Positions 1 through 10,700 of a stretch of DNA of 64,000 nt are shown here, piece by piece. The number at the start of each line of letters is the position of its first letter. The stretch's first letter is position 1. The position numbers were made by a program, and so were the translations under genes. The DNA is from Neoarius graeffei (Eukaryota > Chordata > Actinopteri > Siluriformes > Ariidae): NCBI RefSeq assembly GCF_027579695.1, contig NC_083587.1, forward strand, positions 43,380,232 through 43,444,231, given 5' to 3'. The notes beneath the pieces are model-generated. The model was not told the origin of the DNA. It ran no database searches and worked only from the letters and a program-made list of their open reading frames with translations.

Positions 1-799
1 TTGCCACAGTCCATTTTAAATGAGCCTTGGCCCAGAGAAGACGTCTGCGCTTCTGGATCATGTTTCGATACGGCTTCTTCTTTGAACTATAGTGTTTTAG
101 CTGGCAACGGCAGATGGCACGGTGAATTGTGTTCACAGATAATGTTCTCTGAAAATATTCCTGAGCCCATTTTATGATTTCCAATACAGAAGCATGCCTG
201 TATGTGATGCAGTGCCGTCTAAGGGCCCGAAGATCACAGGCACCCAGTATGGTTTTCCGGCCTTGACCCTTACGCACAGAGATTCTTCCAGATCCTCTGA
301 ATCTTTTGATGATATTATGCACTGTAAATGATGATGTGCTCAAACTCTTTGCAATTTTACACTGTGAAACTCCTTTCTGATATTGCTCCACTATTTGTCA
401 GTGCAGAATTAGGGGGATTGGTGATCCTCTTCCCATCTTTACTTCTGAGAGCCGCTGCCACTCCAAGATGCTCTTTTTATACCCAGTCATGTTAATGACC
501 TATTGCCAATTGACCTAATGAGTTGCAATTTGGTCCTCCAGCTGTTCCTTTTTTTGTACTTTTAACTTTTCCAGCGTCTTATTGCCCCTGTCCCAACTTT
601 TTTGAGATGTGTTGCTGTCATGAAATTTTAAATGAGCCAATATTTAGCATGAAATTTCAAAATGTCTCACTTTCAACATTTGATATGTTGTCTATATTCT
701 ACTGTGAATACAATATCAGTTTTTGAGATTTGTAAATTATTGCATTCCATTTTTATTTACAATTTGTACTTTGTCCCAACTTTTTTGGAATCGGGGTTG
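1..799 (-). mobile_element. Tc1-like transposon, cut by window start
   Basis: The right terminus carries the ACAACCCCGATTCC-type inverted end followed by TA at 800-801. On the - strand it encodes a transposase N-terminal half ([46 protein letters not shown]) with an early stop near 410, so it is inactive. It is the same family as 48586-50415. Confidence 0.85.
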
Positions 800-801
800 T
801 A

Positions 802-910
802 TAATGCTACAGCATACAAAGACATTCTATACTATTCTGTGCTTCCACATTTGTGGCAACAGTTTGGGGAAGGCCCACATATGAATGTGATAATCAGGCA
901 TCCATACTCA
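802..910 (+). mobile_element. Tc1-like transposon end fragment
   Basis: The stretch around 815-905 (GTGGCAACAGTTTGGGGAAG, then a degraded CAGGTGTCCA-like end) resembles the untranslated end of another fish Tc1-like element. No coding sequence remains. Confidence 0.4.
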
Positions 911-911
911 C

Positions 912-1321
912 TACGTTTACATGCACATAGAGAGAATCGAATTTCTGCCGTTGCTCGACTGAAATCGAAGTTCAAAATGCCATGTATACACCTTAATTCG
1001 GCTGAAATTGAACCGAACTTGATTTCTCGGAATCGAGCTACACGACCTAGTTTATGCGATTTCTGCCGAGCTACTTTGTGCATGTATACCCTATCGAGCT
1101 ACTTGTCGAGCTACTTCCGGAAGTGACGATGGACCACAAGCGGGAAACACAACAGCCTCGGTCGGCATGACAACGAATCATGACAACGGCATGAATCTTT
1201 TCTTTTTGTGGCATTGTTTGCACTGTAAAAATTTAGCTCACTTACTGTATCACCAAATACATCTGTACAGCTGTTGCATAGCTGTGAATTGTGTACATAA
1301 ACAAGTCATTGTATTTGTGTG

Positions 1322-1372
<51 letters not shown>

Positions 1373-1879
1373 GTCCAACATCTGAAGAATGTCAATAAAA
1401 ACAAAACATTTGAACTTTTTGTGTTTATTAAGACACAAGTTAAATTGTAAGCAAAAAAAAAATATTTTTTTTTAAGCAAAAAATGGACTTTAGAAAAATA
1501 TTATTGTGCAAAATAAGTTGTCTTACAAAACAGTGGTCTGCGCCGGACAGTTTGTAGCCATAGTCTGTTAGAGCAAGCCTAACAACTTGAACACGGAACT
1601 GCTAGTGTTGCCAGATTGGGGATTTTAAGTGCATTTTAGCGGATTTGAACTTGTTTTGGGCTGGAATATGTCAGCAGTATCTGGCAACACTATAGCTCTT
1701 CTTCATGACGACCACCGGAAGTGTACCAACACGATGGGGCGTGTAGCGCCACGTGTGGCTCGGGTGCACAATAGCCCGATTTCACTTGTGCATGTAGGAT
1801 TGGATTTCTCTGGCACCCCTGCTGGGACCCTTTGCTCGATTACCGACAGCAGCTCGATTTGGACGTGCATGTAAACGTA
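912..1879. mobile_element. Non-autonomous DNA transposon with TIRs TACGTTTACATGCAC
   Basis: Perfect 15-bp inverted ends at 912-926 and 1865-1879. It contains a (TA)n tract at 1321-1371. I found no transposase. The superfamily is not decided by the sequence; no clean target duplication was seen. Confidence 0.7.
1321..1371. repeat. (TA)n microsatellite
   Basis: About 23 TA units inside the TACGTTTACATGCAC element. Confidence 0.95.
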
Positions 1880-2051
1880 CTGACTGTTTTAGCATACATG
1901 TAGTGCATTTTACAAATTGGTGAAATTATTTTACCTTTTGAATTGAAGAAGCATTAAAAAGGCACATCAAAATACAAAATGATTGCACATGCACACTTCT
2001 GCATGATTACATGCAAATATCAGTAACTAATTTTCAATCTATTGAGTGCAG

Positions 2052-2157
2052 ACTGACCATAAAAGATAATGTTGGTGTGATCAGACTGCAGAAACAGCTC
2101 TCTCATGAAAGGACTGCTCTTTTGGTCATTAAGGACAAATTTACGGTTCTAAAACAG
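2052..2157 (+). CDS. rpgrip1: rpgrip1 coiled-coil exon (first in window)
   Basis: It lies between TGCAG and GTGAGC and opens with the last base of a split codon. It encodes 35 residues including [13 protein letters not shown] and KFTVLKQ, which line up with the coiled coil of RPGRIP1/RPGRIP1L. Confidence 0.8.
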
Positions 2158-4674
2158 GTGAGCTTTAAAAAAAGGGGGGGGGGGTGGAATTCTGTATCTA
2201 TTAATCTCTTCATTCTCTTCTCGTTAGAGCGTATTTTGAGGTATTTAGAGCCTGTTATAATATGAAAAAAAGTTTATGAAAATGAACAAATAGTAACAGA
2301 TAAACAGATGGTAACATGACTTAACATTAGACCACCAAGTGTCAAATTTTCTACCTATCTACCTTTTTTCATTTCCATTACACTGTCCTGATGAGGCTTA
2401 TGAGGCCCAGCTGGAAGAGGTGAGTTTTAAGAAGTTCCTTCATATATCCATCCATCCATCTATTCTCCGTAACCGCCTATCCTGTGCAGGGTCGCAGGTA
2501 AGCTGAAGCCCATCTTAGCTGACTATGGGTGAGAGGCGGGGTATACACTGGACAAGTTGCCAGGTCATCGCAGGGCTGACGCATAAAGACAAACTACCAT
2601 TCACACTCACATTCAGACCTACGGTTAATTTAGAGCCACCAATTAGCTTAATCTACATGTCTTTGGACTGTGGGGGAAACCGGAGCACTCGGAGAAAACC
2701 CACACAGATACAGGGAGAACATGCAAACTCCACACAAAAAGGCCCCTGTATACAGTGCCTTGCAAAAGTATTCCCCCCCCCTTGGCGTTTGTCCTGTTTT
2801 GTTGCATTATAAGCTGCATTATAAATAAATAACTTTTGGAGGGTTAGCACCATTTGATTTACACAACATGCCTACCACTTTAAAGGTGCACATTGTTGTT
2901 TTTTATTGTGACTCAAACAATAATTAAGATGAAAAAACAGAAATCTGGAGTGTGCATAGGTATTCATCCCCCCCCCCCCCCCAAAAAAAAAAAAAAGTCA
3001 ACACTTTATAGAGCCACCTTTTGCTACAATTACAGCTGCAAGTCTCTTGGGGTATGTCTCATTTAGCTTCGCACATCTAGACACTGGGATTTTTGCCCTT
3101 TTCCTCAAGGCAAAACTGCTCCAACTCCTTCAAGTTAGAATTTCCCATGATGGCCAAAAAGTTCAATTTTTGTCTCATTTGACCAGAGAATGCTCTTCCA
3201 TGTGTTGGGGACTCTGCCACATGCTGTTGGGCAAAGTCCAAACGTGCTTTCTTCAGCAATGACTTTTTTCTGGCCACTCTTCCATCAAGCCATACTCTGT
3301 GAGGCGTACAGCTTAAAGTGGTCCTATGGACAGATATTCCCATATCCACTGTGGACCTTTGCAGCTCCTTCAGTGTTATCTTTGGTGTCTTTGTTGCATC
3401 TCTGATTAATGCCCTCTTTGCCCCATCTGTGAGTTTTGGTGGGCAGCCTTCTCTTGTCAGGTTTGTAGTGGTGCCATGTTCTTCCCATTTTGCTATAATG
3501 GATTTAAAATGGCACTCCCTGGGATATTCAAAGTGTGGGATATTTTTTAGAACCCAATCCTGATCTATACTTCTCCACAAATTTGTCTCTGGCCTGTTTG
3601 GAGTGCTCCTTGGTTCTCATGTTGCTTGCTTAGTAGTGTTGCAGAGTCAGGGTCCTTCCAGAATAGGTTGATTTATACAGACATCATATGACAATTTGAT
3701 TGTGCACAGGTGGACCTTAGTCAAATAATTATGTGAGTTATTGAATTGGTTGGATCAGCTCTTATTTAGGGATTTCATTCGAAAGGGGGTGAATACCTAT
3801 GCACACTCCAGATTTCTGTTTTTTCATCTTAATTATTATTTGTGTCACAATCAAAAACAACGTGCACCTTTAAAGTGCATATCCTGGACCAATTTCGTTT
3901 TTTTTTTTATATGAAAGTATGTCCCTTTACACACTCATCCAGAAGGGTAATTTTGCACAAGGCCATCTGTCTACAGCAGAAAAAAATAAAATAAAACATG
4001 TCTGGAAAAATCCCAATGAAGTCTGGAGCCAGATTCGTGACGTTACCTGCGGAAGTGCCGGCAGGCTGAGAGAGCTTGCACGGTTTCAGTGCACAGCCTG
4101 TGTAGACCAAGTGCTCCCATTTCTCTCTCATTGTCCAGTCTTTTGGAAAACGATGAGTACTAATCCCATCAAGATTGGTGTTGCTACACCTTCCTACGAT
4201 ACATCTGTTAACCATTTTAATAATTACGTGATAATGTTGAAGAAATTTGCAGAAAACCACCACGTTGTTTTCTCATAAAAATAAAAAAACAGCGCTGACG
4301 TAGGATTCAGAAGGAGGCGTCCCACACACGACTTCACGAAAATCAATGTTTGCTGGGAAATCCAAATGCCAAGTTTTTTCAGAGGCAGACCAATTCGCCT
4401 CAAATGGCTTGATTTCAACTGAGTTTTTCTGGTATTGCGCAAGGTAAAAAATTGCACAAAATGCAAAATGTGACAGATATTTGGCCAAAGTTTGATATAA
4501 AATAGGAGAATTACATTGATCTTGCTCCTGAATTTACCCGTGATATGCACTTTAAAGTGGTAGACATGTTGTGTAAATCAAATGGTGCTAACCCTCCAAA
4601 AATCCATTTTAATTCCAGCTTGTAATGTGACAAAACAGGACAAACACCAAGGGGGATGAATAATTTTGCAAGAC

Positions 4675-4716
<42 letters not shown>

Positions 4717-7700
4717 TAAAAACACACAAGCCCACTTACAAAAAAGTTGGGACACTGTAAAAAGAATGTGAAGATTTGCAAATTATTACATTACATGGCA
4801 TTTAGCAGATGCTTTTATCCAGAGCGATGTACAATGAGTGCAAACGTCAGGTACATAAAGTGCTGAACTTCTAGACAAGAAAGTTCTAGTGCCAACTGAA
4901 CAAGTGACAGCAATACCAAGTGTAATATGCTGTTGAAATACCAATGTTCAACCAGCCAAGGAAACAAATCACTCATATAAAGTACAGTATAACTAAATAG
5001 AGAACTCAAAACAGCTAACCCTAGGCTAGACCATACACAGCCTGGGTTGGTCAAGACTGAAACACAGTTACACAGTGGGCAGGGAAGAAGGGAAGAGGTT
5101 CAGCCTGCAAAGATGAGTCTTCAGTCTGCGCTTGAAAGTGGTCAGGGAGTTGGCAGTTCTGACCTCAATGGGAAGGTCATTCCACCAACGGAGAACCAGG
5201 ACAGACAGTAGTCTGGAGCAGGCTGGGCAGGAGCAGAGAGGAGGAGGGGCCAGGCAACAAATAATAGCGGAGCGTAAGGATCTGGCTGGCATGTAGGAGT
5301 GGATCAGACTCTGAAGGTATGCTGGCCCTAAACCTTTGAGAGCCTGGTAAGTTAGTACCAATGTCTTAAATTTGATATGAGCTGCGATAGTTAGCCAGTG
5401 CAGGTCAGCAAGCAGAGGGGTGACATGGGAAGAAAGAGGGAGGTTGTAGACCAGGCGAGCTGCAGCGTTCTGGATAAGCTACAAAGGTCTGATGGCAGAA
5501 GCTGGAAGGCCAGCAAGGAAAGAGTTGCAGTAGTCCAAGCGGGAGAGGATCAGCGCTTGGACCAGGAGCTGAGTAGAGTAGGTGGTCAGAAAAGGGCGGA
5601 TCCTTCGGATGTTGTAGAAGAGGAATCTACATATCTGGTTCACTGCAGCGATGTTCGCTGAGGAAGAGAGTTTGTCATCAAAATATGACCCCTAGGTTCT
5701 CCGTGCTGGGTGAAGGAGACCTAGAGATTTCCCCCATGGAGCTGACAATCTCCAGGGGTGGAGAGGATGGAGCAGGAATATAGATTGCCTCTGTCTTGCT
5801 TGGATTGAGCTTCATGTGATGGTTATCCATCCAGCTCTGGATGTCACGCAGGCAAGTAGAGATGCGACCGGAGATCTGTGTGTCAGAAGGAGGAAAAAAG
5901 AGAGAAACAGTTGGGTGTCATCAGCATAGCCATGGTAGGATAGACCATGAGCAGAGATAATAGTCCACAAGCATAACTACGTCATCACTTGTTTACCATA
6001 ATGCATTGTGGGGGATAGCCGGGGTTGGTAGTTGAGCGATATGATGGATGTCAGATTAATTTTATGTGAGAGCAATGTGAGAGGAGCAATTTTGCCATGC
6101 TCGGTCATGGAAGACAATGAAATTGGTGATTTAAAGAGGTTGATAACATGTCATGGGTTTACAGCAGGAAAATCGGAATCCAAATCAAGCTTGGTGAGAA
6201 GAGTCTAGACCAAGTCTACCACACTGTACAACAACATCAAATCTCAGAATGTCTTATTTCTGAGGATGTATATTGGATCACGAAGCAATCTCAGACTTAA
6301 GTCTATTTTTTTTCTTTTAATCTTCAATTATTCCTTATCATTTTCTCAGAAGCTTTGTTCTAATGAAATCTTAGCCTTGTACTTAACCTTGACAATGAAA
6401 GTTACAAATGCAATAAGGGAATCTATTATGAAAAATCAACCGTTGACTTAAGTCTAAGATTGTTTCGTGATCCCGGGCCCAGATAAACAGCATCAAAACA
6501 TTTATAAAATGAGTGATTAGTTAAATAAAACTTGATATCAAGAAACATTAGGAAAAAAATAATAATAAAAACTTTGGAAACCCACTGATCTGCCATGTCA
6601 TGTTCAGTATAAATGCATTTTCTTCAATAAATGGCACTAGTGAGGTACACTGAACATTATACATACCTGAAAGAGAACCCTTTGTGGTTTGGGAGTTTTA
6701 TTGGTCCAACAGGCTTGTTCAGCTGCCGAGTGCTTCGCCACGTTGAAAGGCAAAGGCTGAAGAATGCTTCCTTGTTTTACAGGCTTTGGAATATCACTAG
6801 TTTCAGACAATGAACAGTGTCGATTGTTATAATCTTCTATAACCGAAGGCCATTCCACAGACCATGGAAATATTGCTGGGTCACAGTTTAAGTATGTCTT
6901 TTTCCCACCAGGGAAATGTAAGCTACAAACACTTGTCCATTTTGATTCAGTTCAAAGGTTTTCGTTGTGGATTAAACTTATCCATTTCTTTCTTCTCAAC
7001 TGGCAGCTGATAAAAGCTCAAATTAGGTGTTCTCTTTGTTGTGGAGACAGTAAGGCACATGGCAATTCACTTTAGGCATGGTTAAAACTGGTTAGACAGA
7101 ACAATGCAGTTTTTAACAAAAGTGAAAGTAAACAATACATCGGAGCTGACTCCGGATATCACCCATAATGCATTGCAGTAAACAAGCGATGATGTAGTTA
7201 TGGGTTAAGTCTATTGGGCCAAAAGACTGGGTGTAGAAGGAGAAGAGAAGCGGACCAAGGACTGAACCTTGAGGGACACCGGTGGTAAGTGGGTATGGTG
7301 CTGATACAGTACCAGACCAGGTAACCTGGAAGGAGTGACCAGAGAGGTAGGACTTGAATCAGTCTAGAGCTGTCCCACAGATCCCTAGAGCTGATAAGGA
7401 TGACAGGAGGATGGAGTGTCAAATCCAACAGTGTCAAATACAGCAGAGAGATCAAGGAGGATCAGGACTGAGGAGAGGGAGGCAGCACATGCTGCATGAA
7501 GTGCCTCACTGACTGAGAGAAGCACAGTCTCGGTTGAGTGTCCAGCTTGGAAGCCGGATTGGTGAGGATTCAGGAGGTTGTTCCATGAAAGAAAATAAGA
7601 CAGTTGGTTAGCAACAGCACATTCAAGCATCTTTGACAGGAAGGGGAGAAGGGAAATGGGGCAGTAGTTCTGGTTGACAGAGGGGTCTAAGGTGAGTTTT

Positions 7701-10700
7701 TTTCAGCAGAGGGGTGATGGGGGCCTGTTTGGAGCTGGGGGGAAAGTATCTGAAGGACAAAGTTGATGAGGGAGGTGATAAATGGGAGGATGTCAGGAGT
7801 GATGGTCTGGAGGAGAGATGAGGGGATAGGGTCAAGGGCACAGGTGGTCAGATGGTGAGAAAACAGGAGCTGGGAGACATCTGAAATGGAAAGAGGGGGA
7901 AAGCAGAGAGCAAGGGGGAAGAGACGGGGAGGGTTGGGGGGTGGGGGTGAGGCACGCATGGTGAAGGAACTGTGGATGGCCATGATTTTCTCCTCAAAAA
8001 AGACCACAAAGTCCTCTGCAGTGATGGAGGACTGAGGTGCAGGTGGTGGAGAGTTGAGGAAACAGAAAACAGCTGACAAGGGTTGGAGATTGAGATGTGA
8101 ATTTTGGAGTGATAAAACTTCATCTTGTCTGATTTGAGTGAGGCTGAGAACTCAGCAAGGAGGTACTGTTAGCAGGAAAGGTCACCAGGGACCCTGGATT
8201 TTCTCCACTTCCTCTCTGCTGCATAGAGACCAATTCTGTAGGAGCGAAGTATTTTGGACATCCAGGGACTAGGAGGGGAAGATCTTGCTGGCCTGGAGAC
8301 AAACGGAGATAATGTGTCCAGTGATGAGGAGAGAAAGGAGAGCAGGAAGGATGCAGCAGATTCACTGGGGAGACTGGCAAAGGATTCAAGCAGGGGGAGG
8401 GAGGCAGTGACCAAGGAGGCAAGAGAGGAGGGAGAGAGGGAGCTGAGGTTTCAACAGACTGTAACAGTGGGGGCAGGGAGGATGATGACTGTAGAGAAAG
8501 AGGGAGGGAGAATGAAATGAAGTGATGGTCAGACAGATGGAGAGGGGTAGCTGTGGGATCTGAGAAAGAGCAGGTTTTTAGGAGCAAGACCAGGTCTAGA
8601 AGGGTGACAGCTTTATGGGTTGGAGGAGAGTTCAGCAGGGAGAGATCAAAGGAGTGGAGGAAGGAAAGCAGCAGAGTGGGAGGCTTCTAGGTGGAGCTTG
8701 AAGTCTCCCAGGTGCATCACACCACATTGCAGACTGAACAAATATAAAAACTCTTTTCTACCAACTGCCATCAAAATGCTCAATGACAGCAGCCATGCTA
8801 TGCAGTACACAGGTTTTTTTATGTATAGTTTTATGTTTTTTATGTATAGGTCTATGTTTTTATGTATTCCATGTATTGTCTTAATGTACCGTATGAATGT
8901 TGTTGCAGTGATTGTTTAAGCCTAACACAAATTTCCCCTCTGGGGACAATAAAGTACACTCTACTCTACTACTCTATCAGTGGGGTGCCATCTTATGGGA
9001 AATCATGGAATCAAATCAGGAAAACCCTATATTTAATTGAAAATAGTAGTGACAACATAGGGGTTCAGTGCTTTGTGAAAGACTGCATAGGCAAACCGTG
9101 CAATATTTGAAGAATAACATTCCTCAAATGTAAAATTGCAAAGAATTTGGGGATCACATCATCTACGGTACTGTGGCAGCAGGGGCGTGGTCAAGCGGCG
9201 GTCTGTGAATGGAGGGCGGAGTCAGGGAAGGTAAGGGGCAGAATCACTGCACCTGATGTCAGTTAACCTGTGTTGGTGTGTCTTCCCCAGTGACCGCGCC
9301 CTATAAAAGGAGAGAGTGAGCAGAGGAAGGGAGCTCTCTCCCCAACCAGACGACTTGTGTGTGCACGTGCATGTGTGGCTGGGAGAGTGGAAAGTTACTG
9401 AAAAGCGCAAAAATAAAGAGTTTTGGAAACTCAGTTCTGGCCTGCCGTACTTCTGTGCTCCACCCACCCGCTCAAAGTTCTACAGTGGTGCCGAAACCTG
9501 GGAATTCGGAGCACAGAGGAGAACAGCCCCATGGAGTCCTCCCCCTTCACGGACCCGATCCACACCCTCGCCACGGCCCAACAGAGCCAGCACCAGGCGC
9601 TAGTCACCCTCTGGAAGGAGCAGGAGCAAAGGTTCGAGGCCCTGGTGCTGGCGCAATAGGAAGATCGTCAGGCGTTCCGGCACCTCCTCGTGTCAGCGGG
9701 GTCCACCACCTCCACTGCCGCGGGCCCTCCCCACCTCACCCAAACAAAGATGGGCCCGCACGACGACCCTGAGGCCTTCCTCGCGCTCCTTGTGCAAGCA
9801 GCAGAGGCCTGGGGCTGGCTGGTGGAACAGTGCATGGCGCACCTCCTCCCCCTGCTAACGGGCGAGGCGCAGCTGACCGCGCTACAGCTCCCCACCGACA
9901 GCCAGCTGGTCTACGCAGATCTGCACCGGGCCGTCCTCCAGCGTGTGGAGCGCACCCCAGAACAACATCGACAGTGCTTCCACACTCTGCGCCTAGAGGA
10001 GGTCGGGCGGCCGTTCGCGTTTGGCCAGCAACTCCGGGATGCCTGCCGGCAGTGCCTGAGAGCTGACAACCGCGACACAGAGGGAATCATCGATCTGGTG
10101 GTACTGGAGCAGTTCATCGCCCGACTTCCCGAAGGGACTGCAGAGTGGGTCCAGTGCCATCGCCTGGCGTCGCTGGATCAGGCCATCGAGCTGGCAGAGG
10201 ACCATTTGGCGGCTGTTCCCATGGCAGGACAGCATGTCTCCTCTTCTCCCCTGTCCTCTCTCTCCCCCTCCCCTTCTGTTCCTCATCCTTGCCCCGTTCC
10301 TCCACAGCGGGGGCCGGCTCCACCCCAGCCAGCCCGCCGCACCCACGGTGCCCTCCCATTTCCCACTTCCGTGTCTGTCTTTCCCCCCCTCAGGTGAGTG
10401 AGCCCCAGAATGCCAATGCAGAGAGAGAGCCCGGGTCGGTTTGCTGGCGCTGCGGGGAGCCGGGGCACCTCCAGCATCAGTGCTCGGTAATGGAGGTGGG
10501 CGCAGTGGTCCGGATCCCCGACACGCCAGGAACCGCCCTCGATTGGGCCGGAGCGTATCACATACCGGTGAGTATCCAAGGGGATATGTATCAGGCTTTG
10601 GTGGACTCCGGCTGTAATCAGACCTCAATCCACCAAAGCCTGGTGCAAGATGAGGCATTGGGGAGAGCACAATTGGTGAAGGTGTTGTGTGTGCACAAGG

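Larger units (their letters stand above)
4783..8714 (-). mobile_element. L2-like non-LTR retrotransposon, broken
   Basis: On the - strand it reads from an endonuclease remnant ([12 protein letters not shown], near 8500) through reverse transcriptase ([20 protein letters not shown] and [16 protein letters not shown], 7630-7385). The ORF2 C-terminus follows at 5361-5068 ([30 protein letters not shown]). The 3' tail at 4835-4783 is the fish L2 type with ATCCAGAG. Many frameshifts break the frame, and another DNA element interrupts it at about 5960-7207. Confidence 0.8.

Noticed and set aside
3919..4278. 119-residue + strand frame
   Set aside because: It is antisense to the THAP exon of the Kolobok-type element.
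8120..8587. Long Ser/Leu/Pro-rich frames on both strands at 7600-8700
   Set aside because: They are frames through the purine-rich L2-like LINE; only the LINE reading is supported.
9993..10670. 225-residue open frame on the - strand
   Set aside because: It is antisense to the GC-rich gag/protease of the Gmr1-type element and has no recognisable motif.
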